From Branchipolynoe longqiensis (taxonomy: Eukaryota > Annelida > Polychaeta > Phyllodocida > Polynoidae): 64,000 nucleotides of DNA. The position numbers and the translations under genes are program-made. Positions 32,135 to 43,938 of the stretch are shown one piece after another (the stretch's first letter is position 1; every line of letters starts with the position of its first letter). The stretch covers positions 38,386,590-38,450,589 of the forward strand of contig CM059199.1 of the NCBI GenBank assembly GCA_030323885.1, given 5' to 3'. The notes beneath the pieces were generated by a model. The model was not told where the DNA came from. It searched no databases and worked only from the letters and a program-made list of their open reading frames with translations.

Positions 32135-33749
32135 TTAGTAGCATGTGGTGAATAAGGGGTCAAATTTCCCTGGATCATCAGCCCATGCCTTTTCTAATCT
32201 GTTCTTGAATGAATTTATTGACTCGGCATCAATAACATTTTGTGGGAGACTCTTCCATATATTTATGATCCTGTTTGAGAAACTGTGTTGCCTTAACTTT
32301 GAAATGGCTCTGGGTTTTACTAGTTTGAGAGTATGGCCCCGACTGCCTTCTCTTTTATTCAAGGTGAAAAATTGGTTCTTATCTATTTCATCAAAACCTT
32401 TCATAATTTTAAATACTTCAATTATGTCACTTCTTTTCCTTCTGTAGGAAAGGGTAGGAAGTTTCAATTCCCTAAGCCTTTGTTCATAGGGTAAGTGCTT
32501 TATAACTGCAACTAATTTTGTTGCACGTCTCTGAACCTTTTCTATCTCCAGAATATCTTTCCGAAAGATTGGGCTCCAAATTTGTGGACAGTATTCCAAA
32601 ATTGGCCTAACAAGAGACTTAAATAGAATGAGAAAATTGTTCTTGTTGAGGCGATGGAAAGTTCTTTTAATTTGTCCTACTCTCTGGTTAGCATTTGAGA
32701 TGATAGTCCTCATGTGTTTCTGAAAGGAGAGTTGGGAGTCGAAGGTTACGCCCAAGTCCTTTTCATAGCTGTCTTGTTGCAGCACAGTGTTCTTCATATT
32801 ATAGGAATAATGAGGATTATTTTTCCTGTAATGAATAATTTTGCCCTTCTTTTCATTGAAGGGCAATTGCCATTTCTCGGACCATTGTGCGAGTTTCAGA
32901 ATATCCTCTTGCAAGAGATTTTTATCTCTTACATTTTTTATGGCTCGAAAGACTTTTGTGTCATCTGCAAATATTTTTAGGTTTGATGAGACACTGCCTG
33001 GCAGGTCATTTATAAATATTATAAATAATATTGGTCCCAGCACACTTCCCTGAGGTATTCCTGAGGTGACATTCTTAAAGGAAGATTTTCTATCACCTAT
33101 GACTACCCTTTGCTTTCTCTCAGACAGGAAGTCCTGTATCCATTCAGAAATTTGATCCGGATATTACCAGAGCTTTGATTTTGCTTAATAGTCTGTTGTG
33201 AAGCACACTATCAAAGGCTTTGGAGAAGTCCAGATAGATGGTGTCCCATGCCAGGCCATGATCCAGCCAGTCAGTCCAAATTTCCATCACTCCTAGTAGT
33301 TGTGTCAGGCAAGATTTGCCTCCAGTGAATCCGTGTTGGTCTGGAGATATCAATCCTAGTTTTTCCAAGTGTTCTACCACACAATCTCGGATTATTCTTT
33401 CTAGCATTTTACAGCATAGGGAGGTTAAACTCATGGGTCTATAATTTGATGCCAGGCTTTTTGGTCCCTTTTTATGCAGGGTTTTGACATCAGCATCTTT
33501 CCATTGTTTGGGTATTTTCCTTTCAAATAGGCTTTTACGGAATAGAGATGTTAAAATAGGTCCAATTTGCTCAGAACACTCTTTGATGATTTTTGCATGG
33601 ATCCCATCTGGCCCAGGTGCCTTGTAGAAATTTAGTTTTTCAATTAATTTTTCTACTTTACCGTCTGTTATATCAACGTCACTGATGAATTTTGTGACTC
33701 CTGAATCTGGAGGGGGTGGGATATTATCCGTATTTTCATTGGTAAACAC
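32135..33749 (-). pseudogene. CR1-like reverse transcriptase
   Basis: Frame 33749-33144 has NFYKAPGPDGI, LASNYRPMSLTSLCCK, DQHGFTGGKSC and IYLDFSKAFDSV (first catalytic aspartate region). Frame 33043-32135 has GPILFIIFINDLP, FADDTKVF (catalytic FADD box), then the C-terminal LVRPILEYCPQIWSP and EKVQRRATKLV typical of the CR1/Jockey group, ending ADDPGKFDPLF. The frames are separated by a break near 33160-33050, so it is not intact as read. The enzyme copies the element RNA at the nicked target. Confidence 0.88.
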
Positions 33750-33999
33750 ACTGACGAAGAACTCATTGAGTAGTTCAGCTTTGCCTTCATCGTCTACGAT
33801 TAGTTTGTTGTCACTATTGGCTAGAGCTGGTATGCTATTGCCATTTTTTTATTTATGTGAAGCATAACTCCAGAAATTGTTTGGTTTATTTTTAATGTCT
33901 TGGACAATTTTGTCCTCAAAAGTCTCTTTGTGCCCACTGACAATGTCATTTGCGGCATTCCTAGCGATAGTGTATTTCTCCCAATTTTCCAATGTCTTA

Positions 34000-35218
34000 T
34001 TATTGAAGTAGACATTCCATGCTTTGTTTTTCAATTTTCTGGCAGTGGTAATATCCCTGGAGTACCAAGGAGGTTGTTTCCTGGTTGTGAATTTTCTTAG
34101 TGGTAACGTGCCTTTTGATAGCACCTGATAACACATTTTGAAACAGGTCCCAGCACTCTTGCACATTTCTTTCCTTAAATTTATTTAGCAAGTCTTGGGA
34201 CATGATATCATTACTCATGGCAATGGAATCCCCTCTATAATATGAGTGTCTTAGTGGGATGGTCTCATTTTCTGTTTCAACATCAATTTTGAAGGATATG
34301 ACAGCTTGATCTCTCTTTCCGAACGGGGCACCTATCCTGATGTCATCTATAAGATTATCCTTATTGGAAATGACCCAGTCCAAGGGATTTGGGGTCTCAT
34401 TTCCTCGGAACCTGATTGGTTCCTGAATAAATTGTTGCAGGAAACAGTCATTTAGGTGGTCGAAAATAATCCGTGCATAATGGTCATCACGGCAATGTAA
34501 GATGCCAGTGGCCCAGTCGATTTCTTTTAAGTTAAAATCCCCAATGATAACCAGGTTATCATGTTTCATTTCTTTTACCTCATTGACTAATTCTAGAAGA
34601 GCATTATTGCTTTGCTCACTGCTACGGTAAATACATCCTAAAATGGTTATGACTCCATCAGTAAGAATTTCACACCAAATTGATTCGTCAAAAACATTTT
34701 TTGGTGTGAAATGAGTTGCTATCAAATGATTTGCAATGTACGTTATCGTACTTCTTTTCTCTAATGAGTTGGTAAGTAGATAATATCCATTTATTTCCAA
34801 GCTTAATTTACTGATCTCGTATAATCTATTTTTTAGACATACTTCGTTGACATATAATGTCAGGTCTCAAAGAACTGATTTCAACTTCCAGTAATGACTT
34901 TTTAGTGCTAGTTAAGACATCTATATTGGTGTACATAACTTCTAAGGTTTTTATTTTGTTTACTTTATAGTCTATTCTATGATTTATTATTCCTGACCTT
35001 GCTTTCTTATTTTTAACTCTTTTATGTTCCAGGGAGGACCCCAGACCTTGTATATCCAGTTTTTTGACCAAGCTGTCGACGTTGAAATATTCGCGTGGTT
35101 TATTGTTGGTATCCCATAGAGAGCCCAAGATAGAGCCTTGCAGTGGACTCCTGACACATTGGACCTTTTGGATGAGCTTCTTTACCCCAAGTGCCCGATA
35201 TAGCCTGGTGCTGGTCAT
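34000..35218 (-). pseudogene. CR1-like endonuclease region, frame-broken
   Basis: One frame (35218-34826) ends in LEVMYTNIDVLTSTKKSLLE and RPDIIC, the opening of an EEP-type endonuclease. A second frame (34800-34000) carries VITILGCIYRSS, LVIIGDFNLKEIDW and DHLNDCFLQQFI, including the GDFN catalytic-core motif. The shift near 34830 separates them. The endonuclease nicks target DNA to prime reverse transcription. A further frame change near 34150 leads into a short linker (frame 34166-33849) before the RT. No ORF1 with a zinc finger is evident upstream. Confidence 0.8.
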
Positions 35219-35375
35219 CTTTGCCTCGGTGGTAGTATCAGATATATGGCCTGGATGTGAACGGGGAATGCATCCATCCCAAGCCGCTAGCTTATCCCGT
35301 CAGGTCACATTGGAATCCATTGGAATCAGAGGGACATTTGACACAGACCGCGGTTCTCTATAGTTGACGCTCACT

Positions 35376-36170
35376 GAGCAGTTTTGACTAAATAATAGAT
35401 CTAAACCAATCTCCAATTGGAATCATTCAATGAACGTTAACCTCGCAAATTTAATTATAGTCTGGCCTTTTGCTCTAATTAAAATAAATAATATCTTACA
35501 ATGCTAAGAGTGGGGAAAAACACCTCGTCATAATTCAGATTGAATTACACTGCAATCACAGCAGTTTCTAAAGAAACTGGTCCCCCCCGAGCCCCCACGC
35601 CCCCTTCCACCACCCACACACGAACACACACGCACTGTCTCTCGCTCTCCTCTCTCTTTTTACCACCTCCTTTTCAAATGCTGCCATCCCTGCACCACCC
35701 AATTCTTACTCAAGTTCTACCCAACAATGCTTTCCACAATACAGAGATAAACGCTGACCGATTTCCTCTCCAGTGGGATCAGATGACTCCCCCCCCCCCC
35801 CCCCCCCCCACACCCGGGGCGTGCTGCTGTGGAGGCCGCTTGGGAGTGAGCGATAATAGGCGCATCGGCCCGGAATGGCTCGGCCACTAGTAGCACTGAC
35901 CGATGAGCGCGCTTGTCGCTCGAAATGCCATCTCTCAGCATGCTCCAGACGAGCATCGATCCAGGGATCCTAACTTCAGTTATCTCAGCTGGTCTGCTTA
36001 AATGCTGCCAGCTACATGACAATTTAATAATACAAAAATAAAATAAAGAATAAGCCTATAATTTTCTTGTTGGTGCAATTTTCTCTTTGGAATAACCATG
36101 TCTCTCTTCATCATCCCTTCTTAGACAATCTATGTGAATAATATTCCACGGGAATTAAGGGCCATCTGCG
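35376..36170. other. Non-coding stretch with simple tracts
   Basis: CA-rich and pyrimidine-rich tracts at 35590-35680, a C run at 35790-35808. Short ORFs here depend on these tracts. No gene seen. Confidence 0.4.
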
Positions 36171-36171
36171 C

Positions 36172-36345
36172 TCATGATTGATTGATTGGTGGTTGCTTTA
36201 CGCCGTGTCGGCAGCATAGGCCATATTCACGGCAAGAAATGTTTGTTTTTGTTCAAACCATCGCTTTTACATGTAAAAGCATACAATCAATTTTGTGTCA
36301 ATGGACACTCATGAATTTTGTAAACTCACAATCATAATATCTAAA
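36172..36345 (+). repeat. Dispersed repeat, inverted partner at 39160-39340
   Basis: GATTGATTGGTGGTTGCTTT, GTGTCGGCAGCATAGGCCAT and ATCGCTTTTACATGTAAAAG match the complement of 39160-39340. SINE-like, family unknown. Confidence 0.7.
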
Positions 36346-36654
36346 TAAAAGTCTAAATGAGAGTATTATTGTTGTCATAGACTTAGCACACAATATGCCT
36401 ATTTAGTCGCTTCAGATGTTAGTTACTCTTTGGGTTGAGGGGGCACAATCGCAGAATAATGGGATTTGGCGTGTGTCGTCAATACCACTGTAGAATAGCA
36501 ACCGGCAGCTGGCAGTGCTTAAACATCTTGACTTCTGATTTATCTCTAACTACTTATAGGCACGCATATATAAATAGGTTTTACATTGGGTAATGAAGTT
36601 GGACGCTGGGTGGGGGCACCACCAGTAACATTTGGTAGATAATCAAGTAGCTTA

Positions 36655-36688
36655 TGCACACACACACACACACATATAAATATATATC

Positions 36689-36719
<31 letters not shown>
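36655..36719. repeat. CA then TA microsatellite
   Basis: (CA)n at 36657-36674 grades into TA-rich repeats up to the MITE at 36720; TA repeats resume at 36941-36972. Confidence 0.9.
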
Positions 36720-36937
36720 CAGGCATGTGATTTCTCGGGTTTTAACTGGAATTCCATTATTTTCCTGGCCACCAAAACCAGAATTCAGTTTTTTGTTAAT
36801 TCCTTTTTTTATTCTGGCCGCCAAAACACCTCTGAAATACACTATTTGCATCCCTGTCGCGACTCAGTGTGATGCTCTGTGTCGCTACGATAACCTAACA
36901 AATATTTCAGTATTTTTTCCTGCACCCAATCACATGC

Positions 36938-36940
<3 letters not shown>
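36720..36940. mobile_element. MITE inserted in a TA microsatellite
   Basis: CAGGCATGTGATT at the left is exactly inverted as AATCACATGCCTG at the right, both flanked by (AT)n. About 221 bp with CTGGCCACCAAAAC/CTGGCCGCCAAAAC duplicated inside. Confidence 0.75.
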
Positions 36941-36972
<32 letters not shown>

Positions 36973-36977
<5 letters not shown>

Positions 36978-37490
36978 AGGGTGCACTGACCTCTCAGGCA
37001 AGTAACCACATAGACAGGTAGGCATGGGTAGTGTGTTGATATCAGGGAGCCTAGGTGGTGTAATGGTTAGCACACTGGCCCGGAATGCAAAGAGATGTGG
37101 GTTTGAGTCCCGCTCTAGGTGCAATATTTCCCATTTTAATCACCCCCATGACACTGGTTGCCGTGACCATGATCCTGTACAAGCTACGCGCTGTATGATT
37201 GTTGAACCTACCCTGTGTATGTATGTGTAAGTGCACTGCCTGTATGTATGTAATTGTAAGCATTAAATGACCATTTAAAAGACTTACAATTCCAGGGGGA
37301 CGAGTGTAGTAGGCTGCACTGACCTCTCAGGCAAGTAACCGTATAGACAGGTAGGTCTGGGTAGTGTGTTGATATCAGGGAGCCTAGGTGGTGTAATGGT
37401 TAGCACACTGGCCCGGAATGCAAAGAGAAGTGGGTTCGAGTCCTGCTCTAGGTGCAATATTTCCCATTTTCATCACCCCCATGACATATA
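36973..37490 (+). mobile_element. SINE-B tandem pair
   Basis: Two head-to-tail units begin GTAGTAGG.TGCACTGACCTC at about 36973 and 37306. Each has a tRNA-like region GTGGTGTAATGGTTAGCACA (A box) and GGGTT.GAGTCC (B box). The first continues through ACTTACAATTCCAGGGGGAC into the second with no gap; the second stops at about 37488. Confidence 0.8.
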
Positions 37491-37744
37491 TATATATACT
37501 ATATGAGGTAAATAGGTTGAGAACACAAGTGCATTATCACCTGTAGGTTTGGAAATGGACCATTCACATATTATATAGCGGATAAGGGGGTGGGGGTGTA
37601 AGTCCACACATTATGTGGTGTATGGTCTAGCACTATGGAGCATTACAAGGGGGCGGATGTCTATATTTATTTTTACCAAAACATAGCATTATGGCCTACA
37701 TATTATTTGAACGGCCCCTTAACAGAGGGATGCAATGCCAGATC

Positions 37745-38115
37745 ATCCCAGGAGCCTACTTACTGTCGTGGGGGTGATGAAAATGGGAAATATTGCACCT
37801 ACAGCCGGACTCGAATCCACATCTCTTTGCATTCGGGGCCAGTGTGCTAACCATTACACCACCTAGGCTCCCTGATATCAACACACTACCCACGCCTACC
37901 TGTCTATGTGGTTACTTGCCTGAGAGGTCAGTGCAGACCACTACACTCGTCCCCCTGGAATTGTAAGTCTTTTAATGCTTACAATTACATACATACAGGC
38001 AATGCACTAACACATACATACACAGGGTAGGTTCAACAACCATACAACGCAAAGCTTGTACAGGATCCTGATCACGGGGGGGGGGGGGTGAAAATGGGAA
38101 ATATTGCATCTAGAT
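37745..38115 (-). mobile_element. SINE-B, reverse orientation, dimer-like
   Basis: The complement of the same tRNA-like region (GGACTCGAATCCACATCTCT, CTAACCATTACACCACC), then ACACTCGTCCCCCTGGAATT and a second unit's tail up to GGGAAATATTGCATCTAG. A G run lies at 38078-38090. Confidence 0.8.
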
Positions 38116-39159
38116 ACTACAATACTACATTACTATATACAGACACGAGCGTTATTCTTCTGAATATAATCTGTTTTCAGCATCCGAAAACTGGTTTTCA
38201 GCTATGAATAATTACAACCATTATACATTTATACAAATATAGGCCATCAACTTGATCAAGTTACCTTGAAAACAGCAACATAGTATGATACCAGGGTATT
38301 GCTTATATCTAGGTAGGTTTTACATCAGGGTTTTTTATAATAAGCTCAATAATTCGCCGGGGGATCACTCATCGGCCGAGTCAAACCAAAGACTTACAAA
38401 TTAGATACTTATCGCTACCCGTGCTGGCACCTGGCGTTATTTACTCGGACAGAGCAAGGGCTATGTTACATTAAGTTATGCACCTTGAATATCTAATATT
38501 ATATATATGTGTTGTATAACGAATTATGCAAGTATAAAGATACGTAAGGGTTAATTATTACTATTATTTGTTATACTCATTAAGACCAACACTTACCGGT
38601 GGCTCCACCTACCCTCCTCTCCTCCACCGGATGTAGACCAGTGTCAGTCGCACCGGAAGGCAATTTGTACTGGAGATATGTTTATATATATATATATTAT
38701 TGTTAGATATTTACCAACATTCAACAACAAAATAAAAATCCAAGCTGTATAAATCAGATGTAACCCATATAAGGAGTAGCGGAAGGAAGAAGACTGATTG
38801 ATCTCAAGTGAAATTTCCCATGCTGAAAATAGTTCACATCCACTAGAAGGCATATTTTCGAGCTTCAGACAACACCCAAAGTACTCTTTAAGTCATATAT
38901 ACCATGTGGATCTATGTCAGGTGGCCTAGCTCTCATATGGGCAGACACACATTTTACTAAGTTGCGTTGATTTTTTGGCCCTGCGCCAACAATTCTACAC
39001 TGCAGACATTATGCATGACCTTTTTACTAAAGTAAAACAAGAAAACATTTTAGCCTTTTTGAGGGCAGCTGAACTGTACCACCTGATATAGTTTACTAAA
39101 TAAATTCTATCAATTATTAATACAACTTTTCTTTTTCTATGGGAATTTGTTTCCCTTGA
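38116..39159. other. No gene recognised
   Basis: A partial SINE-A piece near 38375-38460 (CGAGTCAAACCAAAGACTTA) and the 38515-38640 repeat shared with 2735. AT-rich otherwise. Confidence 0.4.
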
Positions 39160-39340
39160 CCACAAATATATGATTGTGAGCTTTCTAATTTAATGAGTGT
39201 CTATTGGCACATACTTGATTGTCTGCTTTTACATGTAAAAGCGATGGTTTGAACAAAAAACAAACATTTCTCGCCGTGAATATGGCCTATGCTGCCGACG
39301 CGGCGCAAAGCAACCACCAATCAATCAATCATCAACCTAC
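39160..39340 (-). repeat. Inverted partner of the 36172 repeat
   Basis: CTTTTACATGTAAAAGCGAT, GAATATGGCCTATGCTGCCG and AACCACCAATCAATCAATCA mirror 36172-36345. Confidence 0.7.
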
Positions 39341-39519
39341 CACCTGTAATTACTAGCATTGTTTTTATTATTAAAATGTATGATGGTTTATAGATCTACC
39401 ACCTGAAAATCCCGTACGTATATCAATATAGCCCAGGCACACATCCACATTTAAAAAACGTAGGAACAAGAAAGAACTTGAGTTATCGGAATTAAATATG
39501 CATACACACAAATTCAGTC

Positions 39520-39714
39520 ACATTATCTTCACACTGAGCAAACCAGTCCTTCTCCTATCCTAATAATTATGAGCGCCTGGCTAGGAAGCAATGAGTATGC
39601 ATTGTAAAGTCATTGGTTTGTCTCGACCAGGGTTCAAACCCGTGGGTTAAAATCCCACGATTTACCAACAATGGGAGACGGACGCTCAATTCATTCAGCC
39701 ACTCCGTCTGGTCA
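39520..39714 (-). mobile_element. SINE-A, body and head
   Basis: CACATTATCTTCACACTGAG, CCTATCCTAATAATTATGAG, TCTCGACCAGGGTTCAAACC and CAGCCACTCCGTCTGGTC; the tail third is missing. Confidence 0.8.
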
Positions 39715-40122
39715 TATACACACATATAGTTCAAAATAATCAGTGATGTGTTGGTGAGACATGTATGCTCACCATCATTGTTGAGAAGAGTTGCCTTACG
39801 AAGAGAACCAGTGGCCAGAATACCAACTGCTGGTTGCCCACTAATCTAGATCTGGCGTGTGGAGCTGTCTGAATCAATATGTACTTACGAGTGCTTGATA
39901 TTCAAATACAATAAAAGAAAAGAAAACCCAGAAAAAAGCCTCCCCAAACCAGGTCTAATAATCGAATAAAGTCTGGGCCTGAAGGTTAAAGTAATAAAGT
40001 TGCTATCAAGGCGAATAAGATTTGAGGGGAATTTACGCAGAAGCTAAGATTCCCTTAGCATGTAGTGCGAAATGTGTCATGCAATATGCGATATGCCTCA
40101 TGTGTCATGCCTCCGCGTAATG
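39715..40122. other. No gene recognised
   Basis: Near the end, ATGTGTCATGCAATATGCGATATGC-like imperfect repeats precede the LTR. Confidence 0.35.
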
Positions 40123-40126
40123 CAAT

Positions 40127-40457
40127 TGTGATAGCCGATGGTTTTCACACTACCACGCACTCACGGAAGAACGCCAAGATTGAGTAACTACGCTTCAACT
40201 GGTTTATTACAAAACCCATCCACTCTCTGCGGTGTCAACAGTCAACTGACCCACCCCCTTAACTCGCTAGGTCCCACATCTCCTCTATAGGTGGGTGGGG
40301 AGTGTGCTAGCCACACACAGTAGAGGGCAGCCCAGTCGGGGCCCTGCCCAGTGGCTAGCATGCCGCTACCTAGCGCAGTTCAGTGTAACTGCGTAGGTGT
40401 GAGGCGTACTGTCTGCCGCCACCGCGTGGTAGTGGAGCTCATGTACAGACTACTACA
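40127..40457 (-). mobile_element. Solo LTR with CAAT duplication
   Basis: 331 bp starting TG and ending CA on both readings (minus strand: TGTAGTAGTCTGTACATGAG to GGCTATCACA), flanked by CAAT at 40123-40126 and 40458-40461. AATAAA lies on the minus strand near 40200, as a poly(A) signal inside an LTR should. No internal retrotransposon sequence flanks it, so it is a solo LTR left by recombination. A 4-bp duplication would suit a Gypsy-type integrase; the family is not proven. Confidence 0.7.
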
Positions 40458-40469
40458 CAATGTTACCAT

Positions 40470-41156
40470 TCCATAGATATATGTATGCATGGGTCCATAT
40501 GCATATATGCATATATGTATGTATATGTATAAAATATATGTATGCCTATATATATTATGTTTAATATAAGGATTATATATAAATACATTTTCGGTGCTGC
40601 ATTTTTATTATTTATTTCCTCTTTCTACTCTAATATTTATATATATATTCGATCTATATACCATTTTATGCGGGGCTATCGGCACTACTGTCACTTCCGG
40701 TGCTGATCCGCCCCCAAATCGCCATTCGCTTGAAAGATTTCAGCTTGACAAAAGGCTGCATGTAATCCAACCACTGCATTCGGGACAATGCTCATTTCAA
40801 AACACAATATTGCAGAATGGCAGAAACACACACTATTTTATTTCTGTGTTTCCATAGTTACTGAGTTAGTTTTTGTTGTTGTGGGGTGCTGGGGGATACG
40901 GGGGGATAACCAATTTATTCATGGGAATAAACTCCTTGTTGTGCCATAGACCACATATTCTATTTTACATGTGTTCAGTGTTGACTTGTTTTGCAGGCAT
41001 CACATACCAGTTCCCGACAGTAGACTACCACCACCCCATGCTAGACCAGCTACAAGCTCTACATTCCTAGTGTGCACTAGAAGCTAGCGTTCTGTAATCA
41101 GCGAACAATGTGATCATCGCTGCACCAGAGACCAGGAGTAGGACATTCATATTAGC
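40470..41156. other. AT-rich stretch, no gene
   Basis: ATATGTATG-type repeats at 40480-40640. Short plus-strand ORFs (40594-40857, 40873-41070) lack recognisable domains. Confidence 0.4.
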
Positions 41157-41160
41157 CCGG

Positions 41161-41645
41161 TGTTGCGGTTTCCAAGGGACACCAGTTTGCCAGGGACACA
41201 TCGCTTCTGCACATGCATCAAAATCGAACAGCATCGTCACTAACCTTATAAATTTAATATAATGTTTTTGGTAAAGATGTTTTCTATATGTGTACCAAAC
41301 TATTTGTTTCTAGGTGGTGTGGTTTTAGAGATATTTCACTTTTTCTGTATTTTCTGTATGAACATTGCTCACGACCATTGACAATGCCTTGAGTTTGACG
41401 GTATGCGCAGTGCAAAACGTTAGTTTTATTCAAAATTAATAGAAATCAAGAACCCTAACCTCATAAATTTAATATAATCTTTCTGGTAAAGATGTTTTCT
41501 ATATGTGTACCAAGCGATTTGTTTCTAGATGGTGTAATTTGAGAGATATTTGACTTCTTCTGTATGAAGATTTGCTCACGACCGTTAACAATGCATTTGA
41601 ATGGATGTGTCCCAAGCAAACTGGTGTGCCTGGGAAACCGCAACA
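41161..41645. mobile_element. Ginger-like MITE, CCGG flanks, 485 bp
   Basis: TGTTGCGGTTTCCAAGGGAC is inverted at the right end (GGGAAACCGCAACA), with CACCAGTTTGCCAGGGACAC inside. CCGG at 41157-41160 and 41646-41649. Exactly the same length as 22708-23192 and the same interior of two core modules. Confidence 0.85.
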
Positions 41646-42280
41646 CCGGCCAGTATAGCACGATCTTTGAGAGAATTGTGCCTTTGATGATACAAGCATG
41701 AACTTTAGCATACAGTTAGAGCGTGCCTGAATAAACACTTTTTTTATAGCTATTACGGCCATCAGATATTTGTGCCATGGTCTTAATGGAGGCCTTTTTT
41801 TTTTTACAAAACGCTGCCACACGTTGTGAGTTTACCAATATCTCAGGTTCTAGACCACCTAGGATCTTCATTCTGGTGGCTAATACTACATTTTCAAGGA
41901 GGAGGAAATCAGTTATACGACCTATAACATGCTATCACTTAATACATATATATATGACATTCAGGGGACTAAATAATAACAAATTCACCAAATATTAGCA
42001 GAGTTATACACATTTTCGAGAATTACAAAATCAGCCTATGAATTGTATTTAGACCTCATATTTTCATGCTTGTCTCATCAAAGGCACAATTCATCCACCT
42101 ATCTGCCGGACAACATCAGGAATAAGAGCATGCCTAGCATCGAGTCTTTTTTTTGGTAAATATTTTTATTCATCTGAATACATATTTTGTCAGCGCCGGG
42201 GCACTGGTCTTCCAGCCGTCGGAGTGGTCGCATTTCATCTGTACATAGTGGAAGTGGAATGTGTTGCATTGTGTGCAGCA

Positions 42281-42515
42281 CAACCCATTCTGAACATAAA
42301 AGAAAGTGGGGGAGCAGCCTATGCTGCATAGTGTACAGCATATGTACTCACCATAGTGCAAGGTACATGCATCATTGTGTGCAGCACAGTATACCTAGGC
42401 AGGTATAGCCATGTGGCAGCACAACCATTCTGAACATAAAAGAAAGTGGGGGAGCAGCCTATGCTGCATAGTGTACAGCATATGTACTCACCATAGTGCA
42501 AGGTATATGCATCAA
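42281..42515. repeat. About 139-bp tandem duplication
   Basis: TTCTGAACATAAAAGAAAGT and GCATAGTGTACAGCATATGT occur twice, about 139 bp apart. ORFs on both strands repeat accordingly and are not genes. Confidence 0.8.
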
Positions 42516-42559
42516 GATAGAGTGTGCAGTAATGTACACTAGTGGTTAAATCATATGCT

Positions 42560-43596
42560 GTGTTTGTATATCAGTTAGATTTGGTTTTAATAACGGTTAG
42601 TCTTTAAATAGTGCCATGTTGTGCATGTAGAGTGGTTTATATTGTGTGCATTGCTGGTTGATGTAGTTATTCAGAGGTGGTAATGGGTCTAAAGTAGGGG
42701 TAGTGGGTCTCGAGTCATTGAGTTATAATAGTTGTTTGTCAAATGTGGATGGGGGAGAGGGGTCCATGGGTAGGGGGGGGGCGGACACGCATGGAGAGAG
42801 CAGGCATGAGAGAGGGCGAAGTCAATGGGTCGTTCACCAGGTCGTATTATATATTTGCAGTGCCAGGTTTTGGGCCTGAATAACCAGGTGAGCTCTGTAT
42901 GCATTTTTACAGGCAAGGATCGAACCCGCTTCTCTGGTTTTGGTTGGGAGTTCATTCCACAGACACTTCCTTTGTAAATCGGAGCTCTCATTAACTTATT
43001 TGTATTAGGGTTGGGCACCGAGAGCAGAGTCGATGTCCCCCTTCTCGTTACCCTGGTTGTGCGATCTATGTATTTGTCATCACTCGCACGGTTATACATC
43101 AACGTCATTAGGTGTAGGTTCCTACGTACATCCAGAGTGTCCAGCCCTGCTCTGCTATGCATTTCAACCACACTTAGTATCTTGCCTTGGAATACTGTTC
43201 TGAGGGCTCTGTTTTGCGTTCTTTGTAATTTGGTCTCTTGCTGCTTCGTTAGTAATCCATAGATGATATCATTGTAGTCTATAATTGGTAATATTGTTGA
43301 CTTGTACAGCTGCAGCGCAGTATTCTCACTTACATATGTCCTTATTTTTCTGAATGTGTTCATTTTTAGTGCCAGTGTTTGGTTTAAGTCTTGCCAGCTG
43401 TTGGGTACCAGTTAGAGTCGCATCGAGAGTTGTGGCCTAGGTACTTATAGGAGTTCACTTCACGGAGCACTAAGCCACCCATCTGCAGTTGTATTGGCCG
43501 GGCCCTCACCTTCCTGGCTTTGGTTCCATAGATTATGTACTCAGTTTTAGTGCCATTTAGTGTTAGTTTATTCTCATTGCACCATGTGTTCACTCC
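42560..43596 (-). pseudogene. Non-LTR reverse transcriptase 3' fragment
   Basis: Frame 43593-43384 reads NTWCNENKLTLNGTKTEYII and LREVNSYKYLG, the thumb side of the RT just after the FADD box. Frame 43363-42689 gives LYKSTILPIIDYNDIIYGLL, RTQNRALRTVFQGK and NPNTNKLMRAPIYKG. Same family as 56945-60080 and 6541-6960. It is 5'-truncated near 43596 and frame-broken near 43375. No activity expected. Confidence 0.8.
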
Positions 43597-43938
43597 AACG
43601 GCCAGCAGTAACTACGACGGCCAGCAGTAATTCTTCACCATGATGGGCAATATATGTTGAAATATAAAATTATAGGTTTGTTTCCACATACGATTTATGT
43701 ACTGGTTATTGTACATCATGGTTTTGATTACTTTGAAGTATATTACATAGGAATACCGGACTAAACTGTGTTTGATATTAATATTTGTGATAAAACCTAG
43801 TCTATGGTCATGTGAAATTAAAGAACAGTGCAATAGTGATATATCTGTTGCCCCGACTATTTTATAGGTCTTCTCTGCACTTCCACAAGACACCCCCATA
43901 TGTGTAGCGCATGGCTTAACCACGTTTTGTTATATATG
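43597..43938. other. AT-rich stretch, no gene
   Basis: GACGGCCAGCAGTAA duplicates CAACGGCCAGCAGTAA at the RT junction (43598-43630); nothing else recognised. Confidence 0.35.

Larger units (their letters stand above)
32030..35375 (-). mobile_element. CR1-like non-LTR retrotransposon, nearly complete
   Basis: Running leftwards on the minus strand: an N-terminal region (35218-34860), apurinic-type endonuclease (34860-34200) and reverse transcriptase with C-terminal tail (33750-32135), then a 3' UTR to about 32030. The truncated copy at 22540-23335 shares the same 3' end. Few frame breaks, so relatively young among the retroelements here. Confidence 0.85.

Noticed and set aside
37070..37135. 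Possible working tRNA gene (A and B boxes)
   Set aside because: Head of SINE-B, repeated with the same flanks at 37400 and 37800.
36172..39340. Large inverted repeat as the ends of one 3.2-kb transposon
   Set aside because: The arms are internal parts of a dispersed repeat, without shared termini or target duplication; two independent copies are simpler.
42099..42501. His/Leu-rich ORFs on the minus strand
   Set aside because: Translation of a 139-bp tandem duplication; same words in both copies and no domain.
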